A stretch of DNA of 64,000 nucleotides from Rhizobium sp. CF080 (lineage in GTDB: Bacteria; Pseudomonadota; Alphaproteobacteria; Rhizobiales; Rhizobiaceae): positions 124,001 to 188,000 of the forward strand of contig NZ_AKKC02000004.1 of the NCBI RefSeq assembly GCF_000282095.2, in the 5' to 3' direction. Below, in pieces: positions 8,773 to 17,957 of the stretch; position 1 is the first letter of the stretch, and the number at the start of each line of letters is the position of its first letter. Below the pieces are notes generated by a model. It ran no database searches. It saw nothing but the letters and a program-made list of their open reading frames with translations, and was not told the DNA's origin. The position numbers and the translations under genes are program-made.

Positions 8773-9626
8773 CGGCTGCCCCTTGAGAACAGGCCATTCG
8801 GCCGCACGATCAGCATGACGATCATCAGCGCATAGATGACGAAGGGACCGATCGCCGGCACGTAATATTTGCCAGCCACGTCGGCAATGCCGAGCAGCAG
8901 GGCAGCGAGGAACGGACCGGAGACAGTGGATGTGCCGCCCACCGAGACGACGATGAGGAAGTAAATCATGAATTTCAGTGGGAAATTCGGGTCGAGCCCG
9001 AGGATTTCCGCGCCCATCGCACCACCGAGGCCGGCAAGGCCCGAACCGAAGGCAAAGGTCAGCGCGAAGACGAGCGGTACGTTGATGCCGAGGCCCATGG
9101 CGACGCGCCGGTCATCGACCGCGGCGCGCAGCCTGCTGCCGAAGCGGGTTTTCGACAGGATGAGCTGCAGCGCAAGCGCCAGTGCTGCGCAGACGATGAT
9201 GGTGAAGAGCCGGTAGCGGCCGACGCCGACGCCGAACACGTCCATGCGGCCGGAGAGTTCCGGCGGCAGATTGATCAGCTGCTGCTGGCCGCCCATGAAA
9301 TAATCGGTCGCGGCGATCGCCATGAAGACGATGCCGATCGAGAAGAGTACCTGGTCCAGATGCGGAGCCTGGTAAAGCCATTGATAAAGCGTCCGCTCCA
9401 GGACGAGGCCGATCAGCGCCGAAACGATGAAGGCCGCCGGCAGACACCAGTAGAAGGAGATGCCGTAGCGGTTCATCATCACGACAGTCACGTAGCCGCC
9501 GGCCATGGCGAAGGCGCCATGCGCCAGGTTGATGAAGTTCATCAGACCGAGCGTCACCGTCAGCCCGCAGGCCAGAATGAAAAGCAGCATGCCGTAAGCT
9601 ATGCCGTCGAACAGGATTGTAAGCAT
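8769..9626 (-). CDS. livH: Branched-chain amino acid-type ABC transporter permease LivH
   Basis: A 285-residue permease starting MLTILFDGIAYGMLLF, with GLMNFINLAHGAFAMAGGY and LGLDPNFPLKFMIY, characteristic of LivH. The start at 9626 places the first helix at the N-terminus, as usual for the family; the longer frame to 9683 adds 19 charged residues without support. It lies about 180 bp downstream of livK, with a hairpin between them that may reduce expression relative to the binding protein. Confidence 0.9.
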   Translation of the reverse strand: MLTILFDGIAYGMLLFILACGLTVTLGLMNFINLAHGAFAMAGGYVTVVMMNRYGISFYWCLPAAFIVSALIGLVLERTLYQWLYQAPHLDQVLFSIGIVFMAIAATDYFMGGQQQLINLPPELSGRMDVFGVGVGRYRLFTIIVCAALALALQLILSKTRFGSRLRAAVDDRRVAMGLGINVPLVFALTFAFGSGLAGLGGAMGAEILGLDPNFPLKFMIYFLIVVSVGGTSTVSGPFLAALLLGIADVAGKYYVPAIGPFVIYALMIVMLIVRPNGLFSRGSR

Positions 9627-9764
9627 TTGGCTCTTCTTTGAGAGCGACCGCCGGCGTTTTTCCGCCCGCGATCGCGCGCCCATTTATCGATCAACAGACC
9701 CTAACATTCCCGCTCGGGAGACTGCGGTCAAGAACAAGGATGTCAGGATATTTTCGCGCCGGAA

Positions 9765-9789
9765 ACGGCGGGCTGAAGCCTCCCGCCGT
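9765..9789 (-). terminator. Hairpin between livK and livH
   Basis: ACGGCGGG and CCCGCCGT form a perfect 8-bp stem with a 9-base loop, about 20 bp after the livK stop. It probably acts as a partial terminator or as 3'-end protection for the highly expressed binding-protein message. Confidence 0.5.
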
Positions 9790-9807
9790 CCGTTTGCAAA
9801 GCTTGGC

Positions 9808-10986
9808 TTACTTGGCTTCGGCCTTTTCCGGATCCTTGAGATCCTTGAACGTCTGGAACTCGACGTTCTGCAGCTCGCCGTTCACGTCCTTGACTTCGCG
9901 CATGTAGATGTTCTGGATGATGTCGCGGGTTTCCGGATCGATCGAGACGGGGCCACGCGGGCTCGTCCAGGAGAGGCCCTTGACGGCCGCCATGAAAGCC
10001 GGGCCGGTGACGTCGCCCTTGGTCTTTTCGAGCGCAGCATAGATCAGCGCCATGCCGTCGTAACCGCCGACCGACATGAAGTTCGGGCGCATGTCGGCAT
10101 TGGCCTTCTTGAAGGCTGCGACATAGGCCTTGTTTTCCGGGCTGTCATGCGCGGTTGCATAAAAATGGCCGGTGATGGTGCCGATTGCCGGCTTGCCCAT
10201 CGAGTTCAAGATATCGTCGTCGGTGACGTCGCCGGTGGCGATCAGCTTGATGCCGGCGTCGGCAAGGCCGCGGTCGGCGAACTGCTTCATGAACAGCGAA
10301 CCGGCACCCGACGGCAGGAAGACGAAGACCGCATCGGGCTTCGCGTCACGCACGCGCTGTAGGAACGGTGCAAAGTCGGGATTGGCGAGAGGCACGCGGA
10401 CGGCTTCGACGATCTCGCCGCCCTTGGCCTTGAATTCCTTGGTGAACCACTTCTCGGCGTCGATGCCCGGACCGTAGTCGGAAACCAGCGTCACGACCTT
10501 CTTGATCTTGTTGGCGGCAGCCCAGGTACCGACCGGCAGGGAATACTGCGGCAGGGTGCCCGAGGTGCGGGTGATGTATTCCGATGCCTTGGTGATCGAC
10601 GCCGTGCCGGCAGCCATGACCACCGAGGGGATCTTGGCCTGGGTCGCGACCGGCGCAACAGCCATGGCGAGCGGCGTCAGGCCGAAGCCGGCCAGCACCT
10701 TGGCGCCATCATTGACGACCAGTTCCTGGGCGATACGGCGGGTCTGGTCGGCGACGCCGGCGTCGTCGCGGATGATCAGCTCGATCTTTTTGCCGGCGAC
10801 GGTATCGCCCTTCATCGCCACGAAGGTCTTGACCCCGGCCGAGACCTGACGGCCGGTCGAGGCGAAGGGACCGGTCATCGGCAGGATGAGGCCGATCTTG
10901 ATAGTTTCCTGGGCTGCTGCCGGAATGGCAGCAAGGCAGCTAAGCGCTACGCCTGCCGCTGCGATGAGCGTTCTTCTGTTGAGCAT
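9808..10986 (-). CDS. livK: Branched-chain amino acid-type ABC transporter substrate-binding protein (copy 1)
   Basis: A 392-residue type I periplasmic binding protein with signal peptide MLNRRTLIAAAGVALSCLAA ending near IPAAAQ. The mature start ETIKIGLILPMTGPFASTGR is the classical Leu/Ile/Val-binding fold entry. It is closely similar to the orphan copy at 16788-17957 (for example VPLANPDFAPFLQRVRDAKP is identical in both), including the C-terminal YMREVKDVNGELQNVEF. GGAGGAAA precedes the start. The ligand is unknown; closely related proteins are annotated for amides, short fatty acids or aromatic compounds as well as amino acids. Confidence 0.9.
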   Translation of the reverse strand: MLNRRTLIAAAGVALSCLAAIPAAAQETIKIGLILPMTGPFASTGRQVSAGVKTFVAMKGDTVAGKKIELIIRDDAGVADQTRRIAQELVVNDGAKVLAGFGLTPLAMAVAPVATQAKIPSVVMAAGTASITKASEYITRTSGTLPQYSLPVGTWAAANKIKKVVTLVSDYGPGIDAEKWFTKEFKAKGGEIVEAVRVPLANPDFAPFLQRVRDAKPDAVFVFLPSGAGSLFMKQFADRGLADAGIKLIATGDVTDDDILNSMGKPAIGTITGHFYATAHDSPENKAYVAAFKKANADMRPNFMSVGGYDGMALIYAALEKTKGDVTGPAFMAAVKGLSWTSPRGPVSIDPETRDIIQNIYMREVKDVNGELQNVEFQTFKDLKDPEKAEAK

Positions 10987-11098
10987 GTATTTCCTCCTCC
11001 GAGTGTGGAATTTTCTTATAGAGGCTCGCCGGTCCGGATCAGGACGTCAGCCCAAGCCTGCCATAACTGGTAGCCTATATCGTTGACCGCCGATACGT

Positions 11099-11152
11099 CA
11101 GTCAACGGGTCGGGATGCTTTGGCGTCCCACTATTTTCAACTTTACGTTAAC
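11099..11152. promoter_or_regulatory. Upstream element shared by the two livK-type genes (copy 1)
   Basis: About 115 bp upstream of livK copy 1 a block beginning AGTCAACGGG, with GTCCC, CTATT and CGTTA further on, recurs at about the same distance upstream of the second binding-protein gene (18072-18120). Conservation of non-coding sequence before both paralogues suggests a common regulator or promoter. The rest of the 10987-11279 gap shows nothing I recognise. Confidence 0.5.
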
Positions 11153-11279
11153 CTCCGGGGCCGGACACCGCGATGCCCGCGCAGAACGCCAACCTCTCCA
11201 CCTGCCTGGCGCATTTGCACCTTAGCCCGGCTGCGTCTCCAGGCTTAATCAGTTCATCTGCCATGCTTATAAGTTCTGG

Positions 11280-12503
11280 TTATAACGATCGATCCGCCGG
11301 GCGCTCGGACCAGGCGGGTAGAAGTTCCAGGAACGCCTGCTGCGCCGCCGTCGGCAGCCAGTCCTTTCTCGTCGTCACGCCGATCGGGCGCGACGTGTGG
11401 CTGAGATCGAAGGGCAGCGCCCGCATCAGCCCGCGCGCGATCTCCGCTTCCGCCTGCAGGCGGGAGGTGCAGCCGAGATGATCGCTGGAATCCAGGAGTT
11501 CGCGCATCAGGATCAGCGAGCCGGTTTCGACGATGCTCTTCGGCGGACCGCTCGGCGAACCGCTAAAGACGCTGTCGAAATACCGGCGCATCGGCGTTCC
11601 GCTCTGGTTGACGACCCAGGGGAAAGCCGCGAGGTCGTCAACAGTCAGGTTCTCCCTGCCAGCCAGCGGATGCGCCTGTCCCGAAACCATGACCACAGTG
11701 TCGTGGAACAGCACCTTCTGCTCCACGTCGCCGATCGGGGCCGGCACCCGCAGCGCGCCGAGTATGAAATCCACCTCGCCTCGGCGAAGTGCACCCAGCA
11801 GATCCGGATAGGGGCCCTCCTGGATCTGGATGGGCAGGTTCGGACGGATCTTGCGGAAGCCGGCGATCGCCTTCGGCAGCACATAGGACTTGGCAAGTGG
11901 TGTCGCGCCGATGACGATCTGGCCGATCTCGGCCGCCGTCAGTTCCGCAAGGTCCGCATCGGCCTGTTCGAGCTCGATGAAGGCCAGCCTTGCCGCCTGG
12001 GCAAGCGCATGGGCCGCACGCGTCGCGATGATGCCGTAGGACGTGCGTTCAAACAGCGGCCGCGCCGCTTCCTCTTCCAGCTGGCTGACGGCGCGATAGA
12101 CCGCCGGCTGGCTGAGGCCGAGACGGTTCGCCGCCAGCGTAAAATTCTCGGTCTCGCGGACCGCGATCAGCGACTTCAGCTGCGCGGTCGTCGCCGTCAT
12201 CCGCAGTCTCGGCGACAATTCCGACAGGGCCGGATCGAGAAAACCAAAGGCACGCTTGATGCGCAGCGCCAGGATTTCACCGGCGCCATTGGCAAAAATC
12301 CGCTGCGGCGTGCGGGAAAACAGAGGCAGGCCGGCGGTCTTTTCGATCTTCGACAGCGCCTGGGTGACCGCCGGTTGGGACACGAAACAGAGCTCGGCCG
12401 CCCTGGTCACGGAGCCGGTATCGACGACCGCGAGGAACGCTCTCAGGTGCCGGAGGCTGTGGTGCAGGATCGTGGATGCCGCCGCGGGCTGCGAAGAACT
12501 CAT
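11280..12503 (-). CDS. LysR-type regulator with two tandem DNA-binding domains
   Basis: A 407-residue protein, about 100 longer than ordinary LysR proteins. Residues 17-75 (LRHLRAFLAVVDTGSVTRAA, then FVSQPAVTQALSKIEK) are a LysR winged-helix domain. A second one lies at residues 105-165 (LKSLIAVRETENFTLAANRL, then LSQPAVYRAVSQLEEE). A LysR effector-binding domain fills the C-terminus. The start MSSSQP at 12503 precedes the first domain; the longer frame is antisense to the MYG1-family gene. It lies upstream of, and in the same orientation as, livK, which it may control. Confidence 0.87.
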   Translation of the reverse strand: MSSSQPAAASTILHHSLRHLRAFLAVVDTGSVTRAAELCFVSQPAVTQALSKIEKTAGLPLFSRTPQRIFANGAGEILALRIKRAFGFLDPALSELSPRLRMTATTAQLKSLIAVRETENFTLAANRLGLSQPAVYRAVSQLEEEAARPLFERTSYGIIATRAAHALAQAARLAFIELEQADADLAELTAAEIGQIVIGATPLAKSYVLPKAIAGFRKIRPNLPIQIQEGPYPDLLGALRRGEVDFILGALRVPAPIGDVEQKVLFHDTVVMVSGQAHPLAGRENLTVDDLAAFPWVVNQSGTPMRRYFDSVFSGSPSGPPKSIVETGSLILMRELLDSSDHLGCTSRLQAEAEIARGLMRALPFDLSHTSRPIGVTTRKDWLPTAAQQAFLELLPAWSERPADRSL

Positions 12504-12580
12504 GATGGGCTCTTCTAGCACATCTGTTTGACGCCGGAAGAGCAAGCGAGGCCCCCGACCGCCCCCCGCAGATACCGCCG

Positions 12581-13513
12581 TTATTTTGCCCCGTTGGAGA
12601 TTGCTTCCCTGACGGCAAGTTCCGCCATCGCGAGCGCCGCCTCTCGGGTCCTGGCAGCGGCGATGAAGCGGCCGTTGTGGCAGAAGCTCGCGCCCTCTAT
12701 GCCGCAAACGGCCTCGAGATCGCGATCGGTCAGACCGGCCCAGTCCGCAGGCAGATCGGCACGCACCTCAAAACCTTCATCCGCACGGCGGATGGTCGTG
12801 AGGCACCAATCCTTTTCGCGCGGATGAACGACAAACAACAGGTGATCGGCGCCCGCCTTGACGATGGCGGGGCGGAACGGCATTCCCGCCGGCAGTTCCA
12901 GAATACGCCCCTCGCCCGTATCCACGATTGCCTGGTGGACCAGTCCTTCGGCCCGCAGCTTTGCGGCACTCTGGCCAATCCTTGCCTCGACGAAACTGCC
13001 GGCAATCGCGAGTGCCGCGCCGAAACCGCGATTTTCCGCTTCAGGATCGGTCTCGTCGAAAACGGGTTTCAGGGTTTCCAGGAGCGCCGGCAAGGTCAGC
13101 CCGGCCAGCGGCCCCGCAACGGAGGGGCTCAGTGCGCCATTGTCCATCAGGTCGATCGGCAGCACGAAACTGCCATCGAAAGAGGCGTGCAGGGCCTCGA
13201 TATGCGCCTCCGGCAGGCCGAGCGCCGCCAGATAGTCGCGGCCATAATGCTTCCAGACCAATCCGAACGAGCTGTAGGGCTGGCCATCGTCGCGCAGCGG
13301 GGCGCCGCGCTGGTGGTGATCGAAGATCTGCGCCGCAGCGTCATAGGCGGCACCGACGTCGTAGATGATGCGGTCGGCACCGGGCGTGATCCATTCCAGC
13401 GCCCGGCTGCGAACGACCCGAGCCCCCGGGAAAAGCCGGGTCAGGATGACGCTCGACAGCAATTCGTCGGCATGGAAGCCACCCGAATGGGTGACGAGGA
13501 AATCTGGGGTCAT
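12581..13513 (-). CDS. MYG1-family metal-dependent hydrolase/exonuclease
   Basis: About 310 residues with the MYG1/UPF0160 signature VTHSGGFHADELLSSVIL near the N-terminus, IYDVG and IFDHHQRG (the DHH-type metal-binding His pair), and FDGSFVLPIDLMDNG. The eukaryotic member is a 3'-5' RNA exonuclease of nucleus and mitochondria; the bacterial role is not established. Start taken at MTPDFLVTHSGG; an upstream GTG near 13561 would add 16 residues. It appears monocistronic. Confidence 0.83.
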   Translation of the reverse strand: MTPDFLVTHSGGFHADELLSSVILTRLFPGARVVRSRALEWITPGADRIIYDVGAAYDAAAQIFDHHQRGAPLRDDGQPYSSFGLVWKHYGRDYLAALGLPEAHIEALHASFDGSFVLPIDLMDNGALSPSVAGPLAGLTLPALLETLKPVFDETDPEAENRGFGAALAIAGSFVEARIGQSAAKLRAEGLVHQAIVDTGEGRILELPAGMPFRPAIVKAGADHLLFVVHPREKDWCLTTIRRADEGFEVRADLPADWAGLTDRDLEAVCGIEGASFCHNGRFIAAARTREAALAMAELAVREAISNGAK

Positions 13514-13636
13514 GCCGATATGCGCCTTGTGGTTCGCGGAAGATCCGTTTGTGATCAGCACCTGATAGCCATTGCCGGATGCCAGCTCAACCCGTCACTC
13601 GTTCATTTGAACGCGTGTTCGGTACCCATTGACACT

Positions 13637-14119
13637 TCAGGAGATCGCAAGGATTTCCAGCTCCTGGTCACCGACGCTGACGACATCTGCGACAGCCTTG
13701 CCCATCAGCAGCCGTGCGACCGGTGAGGCGAAGGAAATCGATCCGGCCTTGGGGTCCGCTTCGTCCTCTCCGACGATCCGATATTTCTGAACCCGCCCAT
13801 CGTCGCGGCTGAAGGTCACCGTGCTGCCAAAAGCGACGTTGTCAAACGAGGTGGGCTCCCGGACAAGCTGGGCCGTGTGAACTCTTGCCGCAAAATAACG
13901 CGCATCGCGCAAGGGACCCGCCTGTTGCCGCCGCCGTTCATTCACCTCCTCGATAGCGCCTGCAGCCTCATAGGCCTCGCGGGCCTGCCGGAGCTGCAAT
14001 TCGAGAGCCTTCAACCCCGCTTCCGTCACCAGATTCGGGTGAGGTGAAATCGGACGGTCGGGCAGCAGGGTTTCTGCCGCGGTTTCGGAACTCTCTTCCT
14101 TGGTGAAGGCAACGCTCAA
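13637..14119 (-). CDS. GreA/GreB-like protein
   Basis: A 160-residue protein with an N-terminal acidic helical segment (LVTEAGLKALELQLRQAREA) and a C-terminal GreA/B FKBP-like fold (FGSTVTF, YRIVGEDEADPKAGSISFAS, PVARLLMGK). This class resembles transcript-cleavage factors but is often a stand-alone paralogue, related to nucleoside-diphosphate-kinase-regulator type proteins; whether it acts on RNA polymerase is uncertain. I chose a TTG start at 14119, with GGAG upstream, because the reading toward 14290 has low-complexity composition and no domain. Confidence 0.72.
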   Translation of the reverse strand: MSVAFTKEESSETAAETLLPDRPISPHPNLVTEAGLKALELQLRQAREAYEAAGAIEEVNERRRQQAGPLRDARYFAARVHTAQLVREPTSFDNVAFGSTVTFSRDDGRVQKYRIVGEDEADPKAGSISFASPVARLLMGKAVADVVSVGDQELEILAIS

Positions 14120-14325
14120 TCTCGAACTCCGTCTGGGCGCGGGCCGGGCATGCGGCACGTGGGCTTCGCCCGCCTCTTTGTCAGAACCCTGCATACGATG
14201 ACAATGGACGAACGCCAAACTCGATCCATGTTCTGCGAGCGGTACTTGAGGATTATCTTGAGCAAGAGTGTCGGAATCTCGTCTGGCCAACCGTCTTCAA
14301 GACAGACAAGCTGCGGAGAGCACCA

Positions 14326-14979
14326 ATGACAATTACCATTACCGCCTTTGAACGGTCACCTGATCGCGGCAGAGGGCTGGCGCGCGACATGCGCATTCGC
14401 TGGGCGCTCGAAGAAGTGGGACAGCCTTACGACGTTCGTCTTCTGTCGTTCAAAGCGATGAAGGAAGCCGCACACCTGACGCTGCAACCTTTCGGGCAGA
14501 TCCCGACTTATGAAGAAGGCGATCTCGCCCTGTTCGAGTCCGGAGCAATCGTGTTCCATATCGCCGAGCGCCATGGGGGCCTGCTGCCGGACGAAGCGAA
14601 TGCCCGGGCGCGCGCGATCGCATGGATATTTGCCGCGCTCAACACGGTGGAGCCGCCTATCTTCGATCGCAGCCTCGTCCAGATCCTCGAGCGCGACGAG
14701 CCCTGGTACGAGCAGCGTTTGCGCGCCCTTGAGGACAGCATCCGGAAACGGCTGGCCGACCTTTCGCGCCGCCTTGGCGACGCCGACTGGCTCGATGGTG
14801 CGTTCAGCGCCGGCGACCTTCTGATGGTGACGGTTCTGCTCAGGTTGAAAGCATCATCGCGTATCCTGGACGACTACCCGAACCTCTCCGCCTATGTCGC
14901 CCGCGGCGAAGCCCGGCCCGCATACAAACGTGCTTTCGACGCTCAACTGGCGGTTTTCAAAGCCGCATCGACCGGTTGA
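14326..14979 (+). CDS. Glutathione S-transferase family protein
   Basis: 217 residues with an N-terminal thioredoxin-like domain (MRIRWALEEVGQPYDVRLLS, LQPFGQIPTYEEGDLALFES) and a C-terminal helical domain (LSRRLGDADWLDGAFSAGDLLMVTVL). The FGQIPTYEE / LFESGAI pair is the glutathione-binding cis-Pro and SNAIL-like region. It is probably cytoplasmic and involved in detoxification; the substrate is unknown. It stands alone, divergent from the GreA-like gene and convergent with the TetR gene. Confidence 0.87.
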   Translation: MTITITAFERSPDRGRGLARDMRIRWALEEVGQPYDVRLLSFKAMKEAAHLTLQPFGQIPTYEEGDLALFESGAIVFHIAERHGGLLPDEANARARAIAWIFAALNTVEPPIFDRSLVQILERDEPWYEQRLRALEDSIRKRLADLSRRLGDADWLDGAFSAGDLLMVTVLLRLKASSRILDDYPNLSAYVARGEARPAYKRAFDAQLAVFKAASTG

Positions 14980-15012
14980 CAAAGGGCTGCGTTCCGGATT
15001 GCGCATTCGCTC

Positions 15013-15591
15013 TTACGCGCCCGCGGGCTTATGATCGGGCCTTCGTTGATCCGTCAGGATTGCGCTTGATATAACGTCAAAAAGATGATCCGCGCGTGGC
15101 ACAAGCGGAGGCTGGTCAGCGAGCCACGCAAGGGCGCTGATCAGCGCGAACAGGTCGTTGCCGTCCATGTCGCGTCGCGCCACACCTTCCGCTTGGGCAC
15201 GGACAAGAAGCCGCGTACCGGCTGCGCGTAAGCTGACGCACGAGGCATGGAGTGCGGAACCTTCATCCGCGATTGCCGCAACCATCGGCGCGATGGCACC
15301 GCTGTAGGTGTGCGTCATCGCGACAGCCTCTCGCAGCCATGTCACAAGGGCGCTCCCGGGGTCGTCCCACTTTTCGAGCTCATTTGCCGTCTGCGCCAAC
15401 TCGTCGAACTTCGTGCGAAGCAAGGCTTCAAGCAGCGCTTCCCGGGTCGGGAAGTGGCGGTACAGCGTGCCAAGTCCCACGCCCGCCTTGCGGGCGACGT
15501 CGCGCAACGACGCGTCGGCCCCTTGTTCGGTGACAACGTGCCGCGCGACGGCGAGTAGCTGATCATAATTCTTTTGGGCGTCGGCTCTCAT
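15013..15591 (-). CDS. TetR/AcrR-family transcriptional regulator
   Basis: 192 residues. The N-terminal helix-turn-helix is VVTEQGADASLRDVARKAGV followed by GLGTLYRHFPTREALLEALL, a canonical TetR motif; the remainder is the ligand-binding helical domain. Start at MRADAQ (15591). It is divergent from an oxidoreductase gene, with a pair of related inverted repeats in the 91-bp gap, so it very probably represses both itself and that gene. Confidence 0.9.
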   Translation of the reverse strand: MRADAQKNYDQLLAVARHVVTEQGADASLRDVARKAGVGLGTLYRHFPTREALLEALLRTKFDELAQTANELEKWDDPGSALVTWLREAVAMTHTYSGAIAPMVAAIADEGSALHASCVSLRAAGTRLLVRAQAEGVARRDMDGNDLFALISALAWLADQPPLVPRADHLFDVISSAILTDQRRPDHKPAGA

Positions 15592-15607
15592 CGTGTCCCT
15601 TGACAAA

Positions 15608-15646
15608 CGGAGCACCGCTCCGAATATAAAGCGGATCAGTGCTCCG
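15608..15646. promoter_or_regulatory. Tandem operator pair for the TetR regulator
   Basis: CGGAGCACCGCTCCG (15608-15622) and CGGATCAGTGCTCCG (15632-15646) are two versions of one 15-bp inverted repeat, 24 bp apart start to start. They lie in the divergent gap, beginning 16 bp before the regulator start and ending 37 bp before the oxidoreductase start, the expected place for a TetR operator. Confidence 0.75.
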
Positions 15647-15682
15647 AATTTAATAGCACATCTGCCACAATGGAGAAAAGCG

Positions 15683-16699
15683 ATGCCGAGTGAGACAATG
15701 AAAGCAATCCGGATCCACGAGTTCGGTGGCCCCGAAGTGCTGCGCCACGAGGATGCGCCGAAGCCCGAGCTGAAGCCGGGAGAAGTCCTCGTTCGGGTTC
15801 ACGCCGCAGGGATCAATCCTCCCGACTGGTATCTGCGCGATGGCTACAAGGCGCTTCCTCCGGAATGGCGGCCACAGGTCCCTTTCCCGATCATTCTGGG
15901 CACGGATGTGTCGGGCGTTGTCGAGGCGGTCGCGAATGATGTCGAGGACTTCTCCGTCGGAGACGAAGTTTACTCCATGGTCCGTTTTTTCAGCGTCGGG
16001 GAAAGCAGGGCCTATGCCGAGTATGTCAGCGTGCCGGCGTCGGAACTTGCACGCAAGCCTGCCGGCATCGATCACGTGCATGCCGCCGGGGTGCCGATGT
16101 CGCTGCTCACCGCGTGGCAGTTCATGGTCGAACTGGGACACAACGAACCGAACCCGCTTCAGCCGCATAAACATCAGCCGGTGCCGCTCGAGGGCAAGAC
16201 CGTCCTCGTAAATGGAGCGGCAGGCGGCGTCGGGCACTTCGCGGTGCAGATCGCGAAACTGAAGGGCGCGCATGTCATCGCCGTGGCATCAGGCAAACAT
16301 GAGTCACTCTTGCGCGAACTCGGCGCCGACGAATTTATAGATTACACCAAAACTCCGCCAGAGGACGTTGTTTATGAGATTGATCTTGTCGTCGACGCTC
16401 TCGGCGGGCCGACAGCAGGTCGTTTCCTTCGCACGCTGAAGCGCGGCGGTGCCTTGTTCCCGGTGTACCCGCTGGGCTTCTCCGGTGCCGAAGAAGCTGC
16501 GAAGCTGGGCGTCATCGTCTCGGCAACCCAGGTCCGTTCGAGCGGGGCTCAATTGGCGGAAGTCGCGCGCCTGCTCGACGATGGGACGATCCGCGTCGTG
16601 CTGGACAGCACCTATCCGCTCGCCGACGCCCGCAAGGCACATGAGCGTGCCGCCAAGGGGCACATCCAGGGCAAGATCGTGCTCACGGTCGGGGCTTGA
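15683..16699 (+). CDS. NADP-dependent zinc-free alcohol dehydrogenase/quinone oxidoreductase-like protein
   Basis: 338 residues of the medium-chain dehydrogenase superfamily. The N-terminal GroES-like half has MKAIRIHEFGGPEVLRHEDA and GEVLVRVHAAGINPPDWYLR. The nucleotide-binding half has VLVNGAAGGVGHFAVQIAKL. The catalytic zinc Cys/His ligands are absent, which points to the quinone-oxidoreductase subfamily that reduces enones or quinones with NADPH. Start at MPSETM with GGAGAA upstream; the frame to 15593 has no support. Likely target of the divergent TetR regulator. Confidence 0.88.
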   Translation: MPSETMKAIRIHEFGGPEVLRHEDAPKPELKPGEVLVRVHAAGINPPDWYLRDGYKALPPEWRPQVPFPIILGTDVSGVVEAVANDVEDFSVGDEVYSMVRFFSVGESRAYAEYVSVPASELARKPAGIDHVHAAGVPMSLLTAWQFMVELGHNEPNPLQPHKHQPVPLEGKTVLVNGAAGGVGHFAVQIAKLKGAHVIAVASGKHESLLRELGADEFIDYTKTPPEDVVYEIDLVVDALGGPTAGRFLRTLKRGGALFPVYPLGFSGAEEAAKLGVIVSATQVRSSGAQLAEVARLLDDGTIRVVLDSTYPLADARKAHERAAKGHIQGKIVLTVGA

Positions 16700-16738
16700 C
16701 CACGAAAGCTCGGGCGATCATCTCCAGACTCCAAGCGA

Positions 16739-16762
16739 AATGGCGGGCCGAAGCCCGCCATT
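16739..16762. terminator. Bidirectional terminator hairpin
   Basis: AATGGCGGGC and GCCCGCCATT form a perfect 10-bp stem with the tetraloop CGAA, placed between the convergent ends of the oxidoreductase and the second livK-type gene. It can serve both strands. Confidence 0.75.
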
Positions 16763-16787
16763 CCTGTCTCAGTGGGATCAACCCGCC

Positions 16788-17957
16788 TTACTTGGCGTTC
16801 GGGTCCTTAATCTTCGGGAAGGTTGCGAATTCGACGTTGTAGAGCTCGCCGTTCACTTCCTTGACTTCGCGCATGTAGATGTCCTGGACGATGTCGCGGG
16901 TGGCCGGATCAATGGTGATCGGGCCGCGCGGGCTGACCCAAGTGGCGCCCTTCATGGCTTCGATGAGCTTGGTGCCGTCGGTATCGCCATTGGTCTTCTT
17001 CAGCGCCATGTAGGCAAGCGTCATGGCGTCATAGCCGCCGACCGACATGAAGTTCGGGCGCATGTTGTTGGCCGCCTTCTTCACCTGTGCGACGAAAGCC
17101 TTGTTTTCCGGGCTGTCGTGGAGGGTCGAGTAGAAATGGCCGGTGATGACGCCCTTGGCGGCCGGCCCCATGCCGTTCAGCAGGTCGTCGTCGGTGACGT
17201 CGCCGGTGGCAATCAGCTTGATGCCGGCATCCGCCAGACCGCGGTCGACGTACTGCTTCATGAATTGCGCGCCGATACCGGCCGGCACGAAGGCAAAGAC
17301 TGCATCCGGCTTGGCATCACGCACGCGCTGCAGGAAGGGGGCGAAATCCGGGTTCGCAAGCGGAACGCGGATGGCCTCGACGATCGTGCCGCCATCCTTC
17401 TTGAACTGGTTGGTAAAGCCCTGCTCGATATCAATTCCCGGACCATAGTCGGAGACCAGGGTCACAACCTTCTTCAGATTGTTCTGGACCGCCCAAGTTG
17501 CCACCGGAACGGCGGACTGCGGACCGCCCATCGAGGTGCGGACGTAATATTGCGACTGCGGCATGATCGCCGACGTCGTCGCCGAGGTGATGATCGCCGG
17601 GATCTTCGCCTGGTTGAGAACCGGCGCCACCGACATGGCGAGAGGTGTCAGGCCGAAGCCCATCAGTATCTTGGCACCGTCATTGACGACGAGTTCCTGG
17701 GCGATGCGGCGAGTCTGGTCGGCGACACCGCCGTCGTCGCGCAGCACGACTTCGATCTTCTTGCCGGCGACAGTATCGCCGTTGAGCGCCATATAGGCCT
17801 TGACGCCCGCTTCGACCTGCCGGCCGGTGGACGCGAACGGACCGGTCATCGGCAGGATGAGGCCGACCTTGACTGTTTCCTGCGCGGCTGCCGGAATGGC
17901 AGCGAGACCGCCCATAGCGAGACCGGCCGCAGCCATCAATGTTCTTCTGGTAATCAT
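16788..17957 (-). CDS. Branched-chain amino acid-type ABC transporter substrate-binding protein (orphan copy 2)
   Basis: A 389-residue type I binding protein with signal peptide MITRRTLMAAAGLAMGGLAA ending near IPAAAQ and mature start ETVKVGLILPMTGPFASTGR. It is paralogous to the protein at 9808-10986 along its whole length. No permease or ATPase gene accompanies it, so it most likely feeds the LivFGMH complex 7 kb away with a related ligand, or is a regulated alternative receptor. Start at MITRRT, preceded by GGAGGAAAGAG. Confidence 0.88.
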   Translation of the reverse strand: MITRRTLMAAAGLAMGGLAAIPAAAQETVKVGLILPMTGPFASTGRQVEAGVKAYMALNGDTVAGKKIEVVLRDDGGVADQTRRIAQELVVNDGAKILMGFGLTPLAMSVAPVLNQAKIPAIITSATTSAIMPQSQYYVRTSMGGPQSAVPVATWAVQNNLKKVVTLVSDYGPGIDIEQGFTNQFKKDGGTIVEAIRVPLANPDFAPFLQRVRDAKPDAVFAFVPAGIGAQFMKQYVDRGLADAGIKLIATGDVTDDDLLNGMGPAAKGVITGHFYSTLHDSPENKAFVAQVKKAANNMRPNFMSVGGYDAMTLAYMALKKTNGDTDGTKLIEAMKGATWVSPRGPITIDPATRDIVQDIYMREVKEVNGELYNVEFATFPKIKDPNAK

